Notes: generated by a model from the letters alone, not told the origin. A DNA stretch of 6,241 nt from Parvularcula sp. (GCA_003506635.1 DNZB01000025.1:286-6526), one strand, 5' to 3'; shown: positions 1 through 5,960, numbered from the stretch's first letter. A program made the numbers and translations.

Positions 1-101
1 GGGGGGGGGGCCCCCCGCCCGGGGGGGGGGCGCGCCCCCCCCCACCCACGCCAGACGCGGGGCGGGGGGGGGGGGGGGAGAGGGGTGGGGGGGGGGGGGG
101 C
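1..101. other. Low-complexity G/C runs, probable contig-end artefact
   Basis: The first hundred bases are almost only long G runs and C runs, with a single T and a handful of A's. Nothing elsewhere in the window looks like this, and no Ala/Pro-rich protein linker would use such monotonous homopolymers. Runs of G at a contig start are typical of poor-quality read ends or of no-signal bases in two-colour sequencing chemistry. The pdhC reading frame has no stop codon here, but only because there is nearly no T. I would not trust the residues encoded. A true G-quadruplex-forming tract is the alternative, and less likely. Confidence 0.7.
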
Positions 102-1109
102 GCCGCCCCAAGGGCCGGCGCCAGTGTTGACGCCCCCTCACCCCTAACCCGTCAGACCGATGGTCTGACCCCGCAAGCGGGAGAGGGGAAAAGAACGAAC
201 GGCCGCATTCACGCCTCGCCGCTCGCAAAGCGCCTCGCGAAGGCCGCCGGCATCGACCTTTCCGCGCTCAAAGGTTCCGGCCCGCATGGGCGCATCGTCA
301 AGCGCGACCTCGACGCCGCGCCAAAAGGAGCAGCGGCGCCCAAAGCGGCGCCCGCCAGCGCCTTCACGCCGTCGCCCGCCGCGGTCGATCCGCGCCTCTA
401 TCCGGCGGACAGCTATACGGCGGTCAAGCTCGACGGCATGCGCAAGGTGATCGCGCGGCGCCTGACGCAATCGTTCAACAACGAAGTCCCGCATTTCCCG
501 CTCAACATCGACATCGAGCTGACGAAGCTCCTTGAAGCGCGCGCGGCCTTGAACGCCGCTTCGCCGAAGGAGGGGGAGGGGGCCTACAAGCTCTCCGTCA
601 ACGACTTCGTCATCAAGGCCTCGGCGATGGCGCTGAAGAAGGTCCCCGCCGCCAATGCGACGTTCACGGATGAAGCAATCCTTCTCCACAAGCACGCCGA
701 TATCGGCGTCGCGGTGGCGATAGACGGCGGCCTTATCACGCCGATCGTCTGGAAGGCCGAAACGAAGGGCCTCAAACAGATTTCGGCCGAAATAAAAGAC
801 ATGGCGGCGCGCGCCCGCGCCAAGAAGCTGAAGCCGGAGGAATATCAGGGCGGCACCTTTTCCGTCTCGAACCTCGGCATGTTCGGCATCACGTCCTTCG
901 CCTCGATCGTCAACCAGCCGCACGGCGCCATCATGTCGGTCGGCGCGGGCGAAGAACGCGCGGTCGTGCGCGGCGGCGCGATCGTCGCGCGCACCATGAT
1001 GACGGTGACGCTCACTTGCGATCACCGCGTCGTAGACGGCGCGGTCGGCGCGGAGTTCCTCGCCGCCTTCAAGCAGTTCATCGAGGAACCGGCCTCGATG
1101 CTGCTTTAG
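3..1109 (+). CDS. pdhC: Pyruvate dehydrogenase E2, dihydrolipoamide acetyltransferase (5'-partial)
   Basis: This is the 3' part of the E2 core subunit of the pyruvate dehydrogenase complex. E2 moves the acetyl group from E1-bound substrate on its lipoyl arm to CoA, giving acetyl-CoA in the cytoplasm. The frame is open from the left edge, but reliable protein begins near 102. The peripheral subunit-binding domain spans about 207-315, with ASPLAKRLAKAAGIDLSALK followed by GSGPHGRIVKRDL. The catalytic domain runs from about 405 to the end and ends with the active-site DHRVVDG (His codon 1023-1025, Asp codon 1035-1037). SNLGMFGI and the NQPHGAIMSVGAGEERAVV stretch fit mitochondrial-type pyruvate E2 rather than 2-oxoglutarate E2. 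The N-terminal lipoyl domain lies outside the window. The linker before the binding domain is encoded by a palindromic repeat. No E3 gene follows. The ATG at 438 is internal to the domain, not a start. Confidence 0.93.
   Translation, partial: GGGPPPGGGARPPPPTPDAGRGGGGERGGGGGGAAPRAGASVDAPSPLTRQTDGLTPQAGEGKRTNGRIHASPLAKRLAKAAGIDLSALKGSGPHGRIVKRDLDAAPKGAAAPKAAPASAFTPSPAAVDPRLYPADSYTAVKLDGMRKVIARRLTQSFNNEVPHFPLNIDIELTKLLEARAALNAASPKEGEGAYKLSVNDFVIKASAMALKKVPAANATFTDEAILLHKHADIGVAVAIDGGLITPIVWKAETKGLKQISAEIKDMAARARAKKLKPEEYQGGTFSVSNLGMFGITSFASIVNQPHGAIMSVGAGEERAVVRGGAIVARTMMTVTLTCDHRVVDGAVGAEFLAAFKQFIEEPASMLL
134..188. repeat. Palindromic repeat inside pdhC
   Basis: This is a nested palindrome. 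The outer arms are CCCCTC (134-139) and GAGGGG (183-188). Inside is a perfect 8-bp hairpin, GTCAGACC (151-158) and GGTCTGAC (162-169), with the 3-nt loop GAT. Directly after it come CCCGC (170-174) and GCGGG (177-181) around AA. The frame CCCTCACCC-TAACCC ... CCCCGCAAGCGGG-AGAGGGG resembles the short intergenic palindromes that are abundant in many Hyphomicrobiales genomes. That likeness is from memory, not a search. Here it is read without a stop in the pdhC frame, giving a linker containing SPLTRQTDGLTPQAGEG. It may also explain why the contig ends here. Confidence 0.75.
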
Positions 1110-1154
1110 GTCAAGAACCTTGTGCAGCAGGCCTTAAACGCATAGGTTGTCGCA

Positions 1155-1523
1155 ATGGTTGATGTTCTGGACCGTGCTGCCCCATCGCCCGATCAGCGGC
1201 CGGCTGGCGGCCTCGTTCGGAATGCGATGTTGCCAGTCGCGGCGCTGGCGTTCGCGATTTTTGCGGCGTTCAGCGGATTTGATCCGCGCTGGTTCGAGGA
1301 TTGGCGAACCGGCGTCCTGTTCGCCGTAAGCGCAATTGTAATCGTCGCTGGTCAAGCGTTTCTTACCCAGTATTTTGAAGCGCGCGCCGCAAGGGAATCG
1401 CTGATTTGGCGAATCCGCAATAAGCGCGCTGAAGCGGATGCCTTGATAAGGCAGGCCGAAAGCCGCGGCTTTGGAGCGGAGAAGGGCGAAAATTTAGGCT
1501 CCGACCGGCGTTCCGATAGCTGA
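1155..1523 (+). CDS. Small two-helix membrane protein, hypothetical
   Basis: A 122-residue protein of no family I recognise. A Pro/Arg-rich N-terminus (1-22) precedes two hydrophobic segments, about residues 23-40 and 53-70. Between them lies a short loop rich in aromatic and charged residues (FDPRWFEDWR). The C-terminal 50 residues are charged and probably helical (EARAARESLIWRIRNKRAEA), which would make a cytoplasmic or coiled-coil tail. A weak AGG sits 8 nt before the ATG. The gene follows pdhC after 45 nt in the same direction. Base composition is lower in GC than its neighbours: 1321-1380 has only 28 G/C of 60. The two-helix layout and consistent charge pattern support a real gene, but the function is unknown. 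Confidence 0.6.
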   Translation: MVDVLDRAAPSPDQRPAGGLVRNAMLPVAALAFAIFAAFSGFDPRWFEDWRTGVLFAVSAIVIVAGQAFLTQYFEARAARESLIWRIRNKRAEADALIRQAESRGFGAEKGENLGSDRRSDS

Positions 1524-1537
1524 GTTCGCGGCTATCG
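1514..1537 (+). other. RNA hairpin spanning a stop codon
   Basis: CGATAGC (1514-1520) pairs perfectly with GCTATCG (1531-1537). Two further pairs inside, one of them G·U, leave a 6-nt loop (1523-1528). The stem includes the TGA (1521-1523) that ends the upstream gene. No U-run follows, so it is not a standard intrinsic terminator. It could protect a 3' end, weaken read-through, or be chance. Confidence 0.4.
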
Positions 1538-1561
1538 CAGGGATAAATTCGCCGGACATCA

Positions 1562-1927
1562 ATGAAGAAACCAAGGACCCGGCGGAGCGTTGACGAGGCC
1601 CGACTGAGAGCTGAATGCCGCTCACTCCGGCACGCCTCAGTGTACGCCGATCTCGCCGCTCTGGGCGATCCCGAGATCTTCAATTTGCTTCGACGCACGC
1701 GCGATGCGCTGGGGGATCTCGAACTCCTTGTGTTCTCGCATGATGACAGCGGGGCGCGGTTTCTATTTACATTCGCAGGCGCCGCCGCAGTGCGCGATGG
1801 CGCGAAGCTCGCGGAAACCATTCTCAGAATTAAGCCTGACGAAGAGCTCTTTGGCGCGCTGAGCCAGTTCCTGGACGATCCATCGCGCGAGTGGACGCGC
1901 CGCGGCCACGCCTCGACCCATGAATAA
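1562..1927 (+). CDS. Hypothetical protein upstream of the methyltransferase
   Basis: A 121-residue soluble protein that I do not recognise. The N-terminus is strongly basic (MKKPRTRRSVDEARLRAECR). Then come alternating helix-like stretches, a hydrophobic strand-like core (DLELLVFSHDDSGARFLFTF, residues 52-71) and acidic helices near the C-terminus (KPDEELFGALSQFLDD). There is no signal peptide or membrane segment. The ATG has no clear Shine-Dalgarno sequence. Its 3' end overlaps the methyltransferase start by 8 nt within ATGAATAA, so the two are probably translationally coupled and cotranscribed. The overlap is the best evidence that it is real. A function linked to the methyltransferase is inference only. 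Confidence 0.6.
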   Translation: MKKPRTRRSVDEARLRAECRSLRHASVYADLAALGDPEIFNLLRRTRDALGDLELLVFSHDDSGARFLFTFAGAAAVRDGAKLAETILRIKPDEELFGALSQFLDDPSREWTRRGHASTHE

Positions 1928-2756
1928 ACCTCCGTCCGGCGCGAAGGAATTTACCGACCGCCAGCAGCGCGAGATCGACTATCATCGCGACTACGCCGCG
2001 TCGAAGGCGACGCAGAAACTCGTTCCCGTCAATTTCGACGTCATCGAGGATGAGAAGCGGCGGCCGCAGAACGCCTTCTGGTCGGCCTATGACCGGCTCC
2101 TCGCCATGGATCTGAAGGGCAAGCGCGCCCTCGTGCCCGGTTGCGGCTTCGGCGAGGATGCGATCCGGCTCGCCCGCCTCGGCGCCGAGGTCGAAGCCTT
2201 CGATATCTCGCCGGATGTCGCCGAAATAGCCCGCCGGCGCTGCGCCGAATTCGGCTATGAGGGCGTCCAATTCGGCGTCATGCCGTCCGAAGCGCTCAGC
2301 TATCCGGACGATTCCTTCGATCTCGTCCTCTTCATCGACATCCTGCACCATGTCGACATTCCCGCGACGATGCAAGAAATCGTCCGTGTGCTGAAGCCGG
2401 GCGGGCGCGTCGTCGGCAACGAGCTTTACACGCATAGCTGGATTCAAAAGAACCTCCGCGAGAGCTGGCTGGTCGAAAAGGCGCTTTATCCGGCGATGCG
2501 CCGCTTCATCTATGGCGACGACAAGCCCTACATCACCCCTGACGAACACAAGATCGACGAGACGGAGTTCGCCGCGGTCGAAGCGGCCTGCGCCGCGTTC
2601 GAGGCGCAGTGGTTCAACGGATTTGTCGGACGCCTGATCCCCGACCGCGCGCCGTTCGCCGCGGGCGTCGATCGTGCGTTGATGCGGGCGCTCGGCGATA
2701 AGGGCCGGTTCGCCGCGGGGCGCGTCGTGTTCGAAGGGACAGCCGCCAAGCATTGA
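1920..2756 (+). CDS. Class I SAM-dependent methyltransferase
   Basis: A 278-residue cytoplasmic protein with a Rossmann-type methyltransferase core of the Methyltransf_11/25 kind. Motif I is ALVPGCGFGEDA (70-81), the glycine-rich loop that binds S-adenosylmethionine. An acidic strand end, EAFDIS (92-97), would contact the ribose. The next motifs are DSFDLVLFIDILHHVD (131-146) and EIVRVLKPGGRVVGNE (153-168). The N-terminal 55 residues are charged and helical, and residues 170-278 form a C-terminal extension with aromatic patches (YGDDKPYITPDEHK) that probably caps the substrate site. The substrate cannot be named. It starts inside the end of the preceding gene without a strong ribosome binding site, which suggests coupling. 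It ends 2 nt from a convergent gene. Confidence 0.9.
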   Translation: MNKPPSGAKEFTDRQQREIDYHRDYAASKATQKLVPVNFDVIEDEKRRPQNAFWSAYDRLLAMDLKGKRALVPGCGFGEDAIRLARLGAEVEAFDISPDVAEIARRRCAEFGYEGVQFGVMPSEALSYPDDSFDLVLFIDILHHVDIPATMQEIVRVLKPGGRVVGNELYTHSWIQKNLRESWLVEKALYPAMRRFIYGDDKPYITPDEHKIDETEFAAVEAACAAFEAQWFNGFVGRLIPDRAPFAAGVDRALMRALGDKGRFAAGRVVFEGTAAKH

Positions 2757-2758
2757 GG

Positions 2759-3052
2759 TCAGGCCTCGCCGGCGCCGTTTTTAACTTCGTGCGGATGCGG
2801 TTCCGTCGCGTGCGCGACCTTTGCAATGTGGCGCGGCGCGCGCTTGCCGACAATGCGGACGAGCCTGTTGAACCATTTCCATCGGCGCCGCATCCGAACG
2901 ATAACGGGCCGCGCCGCCGGATTGGCGCCAGCGATCATCAGAAGGCCGAGAATGACCAGCGGCGCGCCCGCAGGCAGCGGCGAAAGGCCGGCGATGACGC
3001 CGTAAATCATCAAGACGGTCCCGGCGATGGTTGCGCCGATCCTGCCGAGCAT
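2759..3052 (-). CDS. Small inner-membrane protein, PGPGW-like hypothetical
   Basis: A 97-residue protein with two hydrophobic helices, about residues 5-22 and 30-43. They are joined by a tight Pro/Gly turn (SPLPAGAPL). A very basic amphipathic stretch follows (VRMRRRWKWFNRLVRIVGKR, 52-71), and then a polar His/Glu-rich tail. This resembles small bacterial membrane proteins of the PGPGW type, in which a helical hairpin carrying a Pro-Gly-rich turn is followed by Arg-rich sequence. The match is by pattern only, and the role of that group is not established. An AAGGAGG sits 12 nt before the ATG. That spacing is long, but the GTG between them is out of frame. The opposite-strand frame over the same stretch encodes Arg-rich sequence with no domain pattern. 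Confidence 0.72.
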   Translation of the reverse strand: MLGRIGATIAGTVLMIYGVIAGLSPLPAGAPLVILGLLMIAGANPAARPVIVRMRRRWKWFNRLVRIVGKRAPRHIAKVAHATEPHPHEVKNGAGEA

Positions 3053-3064
3053 GGGGCCAGCACG

Positions 3065-3071
3065 CCTCCTT
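3065..3071 (-). promoter_or_regulatory. Ribosome binding site of the small membrane protein
   Basis: Reading the - strand, AAGGAGG is a full Shine-Dalgarno match, the strongest in the window. It lies 12 nt before the ATG at 3052. This supports translation of the - strand frame and fixes the start. Confidence 0.6.
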
Positions 3072-3094
3072 GAGCCAGCGTTCTGGCGCCATCC

Positions 3095-3121
3095 TTAACA
3101 ATTCTTTCCATCAAATGTTAA
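3095..3121. promoter_or_regulatory. AT-rich inverted repeat in divergent intergenic region
   Basis: The 124-nt gap between the divergent genes (3053-3176) is GC-rich except for this island. It carries TTAACA (3095-3100) and its inverse TGTTAA (3116-3121), separated by 15 nt. Position and symmetry fit an operator or overlapping divergent promoters. The half-sites recall TTAA-containing alphaproteobacterial regulator sites such as CtrA, but the spacing does not match the TTAA-N7-TTAA consensus. No convincing -35/-10 pair could be assigned. Downstream of it, the sequence up to 3176 is G/C-rich with no strong Shine-Dalgarno. Confidence 0.35.
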
Positions 3122-3176
3122 CGCCGCGCCCGCTAGACCGGAGAGCCGGCGCAACGGGCCGGCCGGCGCGGCGCCC

Positions 3177-4784
3177 ATGCTGTTCAATTCGACGGTCTTT
3201 TTCCTTTTTTTCGCGGTGTTTTTCGCCGCCTACTGGCGATTGGGCGCGCGCCTTCGCGCGCAGAACATGCTGGTGCTCGCCGGTTCGCTGTTCTTCTATG
3301 GATGGTGGGACGAGCGGTTCCTGATTCTGATCGCGGCCTCGACGGCGGTTGATTTCGTCGCCGCGCTCGGCGCCTCGGGCGAACGGATTCGCGGCGGCGA
3401 CCTGCGCAAGGCGGGCGCCTATCTCGGGATCGTCAGCCTCGCCGCGACGCTGCCGACCTTCGCCGACAGCTGGCGCTGGCTTCTCCTGACCGGCGCTATT
3501 GCGGGCGCCGGCGCGCTTGTCGCCTTCATCATCGAGCATGCGCGCGGCGACCGGCGCCAGCACTGGCTGACGGCTTCGCTCGTCGCCAATCTCGGACTGC
3601 TCGGGGTCTTCAAATATTTCGGCTTCTTCACCGAGAGTTTCATCGAGGCGGCGGAACGCGCCGGCCTCACGGTCAATGCGCCGATGATGGAGATCGTGCT
3701 GCCGATCGGCATTTCGTTCTATACCTTCCAGACGCTTTCCTACACGATCGATGTCTGGCGCGGACAAATGCACGCCTCGCGCCGCCTCGTCGACTTCGCC
3801 GCCTATGTGACGTTTTTCCCGCAGCTTGTCGCCGGCCCGATTGAACGCGCGAGGGCGCTGCTGCCGCAGTTCGAGCGCCCGCGCCGCTGGAGCGCCGGGC
3901 GCGCGGGCGAGGGCGCGATGCTCTTCCTGTGGGGCCTCTACAAGAAGACGGTCATCGCCGACAATCTGGCGCCGATCGTCAACGCCGCGTTCGCCGCCCC
4001 GGCGGAGACCGCCCCGGCATTGATGCTGCTCGGCGTTCTTGGCTTTGCGGCGCAGATCTATTGCGATTTTTCCGGCTATTCCGACATGGCGCGCGGCCTT
4101 GCGCGCATGCTCGGCTTCGAGCTGATGGTGAATTTCGATCTGCCGTACTTTTCCCGCACGCCGTCGGAGTTCTGGCGACGCTGGCACATCTCGCTTTCGA
4201 GCTGGCTGCGCGATTATCTCTACGTGCCGCTCGGCGGCAATCGCGGCGGCAAGCTGGCGACCTATCGCAATCTCATCCTGACGATGCTGCTCGGCGGCCT
4301 CTGGCACGGCGCGGCGTGGACCTTCATCGTGTGGGGCGCGTTCCACGGCGCCATCCTCGCCGTCTATCGCGCATTTTCCATCGATGCCCTGATCGATCGC
4401 GCGAAGGGTTCGGGCGCCATCATCGTGCACGTCATCGCCTGGGGACTGATGTCGGTTCTGACGCTCATCGGCTGGACAGTCTTCAGGGCCGCGACCGTGC
4501 CGGACGCTCTTGCCGCGCTTCATTCCGCCTTCACCAGCGAGGCGATCCGCGGCTTGTCGGCGCTTCCTGAAGGCGCCCTTGTCCTCTCCCTGACGGCGCC
4601 GCTTATCGTCGCGAATATCGCCAACCGCTTCTTCGCCCAGGCGCTCCAGGGCCTCGTCGCCGAAGGGAGAACGGCGGGAGCGCTTCCCTTGCTCGCCCGC
4701 TACAGCGCCGTTCTGGGACTTTTGTGCTGCGTTGCGTTCCTGTCGGCGGAGGGCCAGCAGGACTTCATCTATTTCGATTTCTGA
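3177..4784 (+). CDS. MBOAT family O-acyltransferase, AlgI-like
   Basis: A 535-residue polytopic inner-membrane protein of the membrane-bound O-acyltransferase family (AlgI/DltB/PatA group). These proteins take an acyl group from a cytoplasmic donor and pass it across the membrane for modification of an exported polymer. The start MLFNSTVFFLFFAVFFAAYW is the classic family N-terminus, which fixes the ATG despite a weak ribosome binding site. Other signatures are GVFKYFGFF (143-151), PIGISFYTFQTLSYTIDVWR (176-195), FFPQLVAGPIER (213-224), YCDFSGYSDMARG (295-307), EFWRRWHISLSSWLRDY (331-347), PLGGNRGG (351-358) and GLWHGAAWTFIVWGAFHG (374-391). H377 is the expected catalytic histidine and H337 the second conserved one. 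The end, DFIYFDF, matches the usual FIYFxF terminus, so the protein is full length. The SGNH gene follows after 1 nt and is the probable partner. The acceptor is unknown. Confidence 0.95.
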   Translation: MLFNSTVFFLFFAVFFAAYWRLGARLRAQNMLVLAGSLFFYGWWDERFLILIAASTAVDFVAALGASGERIRGGDLRKAGAYLGIVSLAATLPTFADSWRWLLLTGAIAGAGALVAFIIEHARGDRRQHWLTASLVANLGLLGVFKYFGFFTESFIEAAERAGLTVNAPMMEIVLPIGISFYTFQTLSYTIDVWRGQMHASRRLVDFAAYVTFFPQLVAGPIERARALLPQFERPRRWSAGRAGEGAMLFLWGLYKKTVIADNLAPIVNAAFAAPAETAPALMLLGVLGFAAQIYCDFSGYSDMARGLARMLGFELMVNFDLPYFSRTPSEFWRRWHISLSSWLRDYLYVPLGGNRGGKLATYRNLILTMLLGGLWHGAAWTFIVWGAFHGAILAVYRAFSIDALIDRAKGSGAIIVHVIAWGLMSVLTLIGWTVFRAATVPDALAALHSAFTSEAIRGLSALPEGALVLSLTAPLIVANIANRFFAQALQGLVAEGRTAGALPLLARYSAVLGLLCCVAFLSAEGQQDFIYFDF

Positions 4785-4785
4785 C

Positions 4786-5898
4786 ATGCTGACGCCAACG
4801 CGCAGACAATGGATGATGGGGCTCGGTCTGACGGCTTACGCGATCTTGTTCGCCGAGGTCTTCGTGCGCGCCTTCGCGCCGCAGTCCTTCGTTCCGCGCG
4901 ATATCGCCGCGGCGCCGTGGGGCGTACGGATGAACCGGCCGGGCGCCGTTTACGAGCAGCGCACGCCGGAGATGAAAAGCACGATCGAGATCAACGCGAA
5001 CGGCCTGCGCGCCGATCGCGACTTCGCCGTCGGCAAGCCGCCGGGCGTCCGCCGCGTCGCCGTCTTCGGCGACAGTTACCTGCTGGGGTATGAAGCGTCC
5101 TACGCGGACATCGCGACGACGCGGATCGAGCGCGCGCTGCGTCAGGCGAAATGCCCGGTCGAGGTTCTGAATTTCTCGGTCTCCGGCTTCGGGACGGCGG
5201 AGATGTTGAAGACACTTGAGAAGAACGGCCTGCGTTACGCGCCGGACGTCGTTCTGTTTGAATGGCACCACACGGACCCTGACGACACGTTGCGCGCCAA
5301 TCTTTATGCGCTGAAGGACGGCGACCTTGTCGACACGGGCCAATCCTACCTCCCGGCGATGGGCGCGCGCCGCGCGGTTGAGGATAATTTCCTTTTCCGC
5401 TTCCTCGCCGGTCACAGCCACCTGTTCACGATCGTACGCGAGCGCGCATCGCGCTTCGTTCGCCGCGCGATGGCGGGCCATGTGTTCAGCCGCAAGACGA
5501 CCGGCGGCGCGGCGGAGGAACGGGCGGCCGGTCCGCTGGACCTCGCCATTTTGGCGCGCGCGGAGGCCGCCGCGCATCGCGCCGGCGCGGCGTTCTTCGT
5601 CGTCGATGTGCCAAGCGCGCAATCGCGAACCCGCTTCCGGTCAAGCTTTCGCCTGCTGCCGCCGGACCTTGCGGCGCGGCCGAACTATATCTCGCCGCTC
5701 GCCGCATTCGAGGCGGCGGCCGGCCCCGACGAAAAGCTCTATTGGGAGAAAGGCCATCGCCATCTGACGCCGCGCGGGAATGCGGTGCTCGCCGGCGTCG
5801 TCGCCGAACGGCTTCTCAGCGACCCCCAAAGCTATGATTCGCTCGCCTGCGAGGGCGCGCCGTCCTTGCCGATCCTTGCAAGCCGCGGCGGGCGCTGA
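4786..5898 (+). CDS. Membrane-anchored SGNH-fold acyltransferase/esterase-like protein, divergent
   Basis: A 370-residue protein, probably periplasmic, that likely works with the MBOAT protein by accepting its acyl group and transferring it to, or removing it from, an envelope glycan. The hydrophobic segment at about 12-30 is a signal peptide or anchor, preceded by TRRQWMM, which fits a twin-arginine motif. SGNH block I is VAVFGDSYLLG (91-101), with nucleophile S97. Block II is VLNFSVSGFGTAEM (127-140). Block III reads FEWHHTDPDD (158-167), with Thr where the usual Asn-Asp pair has Asn. Block V is HLTPRGNA (326-333), with H326 the catalytic histidine but no Asp two or three residues before it. 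I chose the ATG 1 nt after the MBOAT stop. A further in-frame ATG at 4732 lies inside the MBOAT gene and would put 18 charged residues before the signal. Confidence 0.85.
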   Translation: MLTPTRRQWMMGLGLTAYAILFAEVFVRAFAPQSFVPRDIAAAPWGVRMNRPGAVYEQRTPEMKSTIEINANGLRADRDFAVGKPPGVRRVAVFGDSYLLGYEASYADIATTRIERALRQAKCPVEVLNFSVSGFGTAEMLKTLEKNGLRYAPDVVLFEWHHTDPDDTLRANLYALKDGDLVDTGQSYLPAMGARRAVEDNFLFRFLAGHSHLFTIVRERASRFVRRAMAGHVFSRKTTGGAAEERAAGPLDLAILARAEAAAHRAGAAFFVVDVPSAQSRTRFRSSFRLLPPDLAARPNYISPLAAFEAAAGPDEKLYWEKGHRHLTPRGNAVLAGVVAERLLSDPQSYDSLACEGAPSLPILASRGGR

Positions 5899-5935
5899 TC
5901 GCGCGCCTTGCTGGCGGCGCGGCGCGGGCGGTAGT

Positions 5936-5954
5936 CTTTCCCGGAAAGCGGGAG
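5936..5954 (+). promoter_or_regulatory. Ribosome binding site with adjoining dyad, HD gene leader
   Basis: GGGAG (5950-5954) lies 6 nt before the ATG at 5961, a good Shine-Dalgarno that decides the start. Just upstream is the tight dyad CTTTCC/GGAAAG (5936-5941, 5943-5948). CCCG (5940-5943) can also pair with CGGG (5949-5952) across the first bases of the ribosome binding site. The small stem might damp initiation, but four base pairs is weak. The rest of the 62-nt gap after the SGNH gene shows no clear terminator or promoter. Confidence 0.5.
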
Positions 5955-5960
5955 ACCTCC

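Noticed and set aside
144..1025. 293-codon open frame on the - strand opposite pdhC
   Set aside because: His/Arg/Asp-rich antisense of a well-identified E2 catalytic domain.
1363..1821. 152-codon open frame on the - strand over the two small genes
   Set aside because: Ser/Arg-rich, no domain pattern, and it crosses the intergenic gap. The + strand frames have better hydrophobic patterning and an overlap with the next gene. Because those + genes are themselves hypothetical, this rejection is less certain than the others.
1830..2753. 307-codon open frame on the - strand opposite the methyltransferase
   Set aside because: Charged, repetitive shadow sequence; the SAM-binding motifs lie on the + strand.
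2753..3073. 106-codon open frame on the + strand opposite the small membrane protein
   Set aside because: The product is Arg/Pro-rich and low in hydrophobic order, whereas the - strand frame has two clean helices and a full AAGGAGG.
4732..4785. Upstream in-frame start for the SGNH gene
   Set aside because: It would add 18 residues inside the MBOAT gene and bury the signal sequence; the ATG 1 nt after the MBOAT stop gives a normal N-terminus.
3111..4787. 558-codon open frame on the - strand opposite the MBOAT gene
   Set aside because: It mirrors the codon bias of the MBOAT gene. The product is Arg/Glu/His-rich with no domain pattern, while the + strand carries every MBOAT signature.
4765..5622. 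285-codon open frame on the - strand opposite the SGNH gene
   Set aside because: Arg/Ala-rich shadow translation of a high-GC gene with no recognisable motif; the + strand has clear SGNH blocks.
5899..5960. Possible intrinsic terminator after the SGNH gene
   Set aside because: GC-rich inverted segments exist, but there is no good stem-loop followed by a T-run; the tight dyad has a one-base centre.
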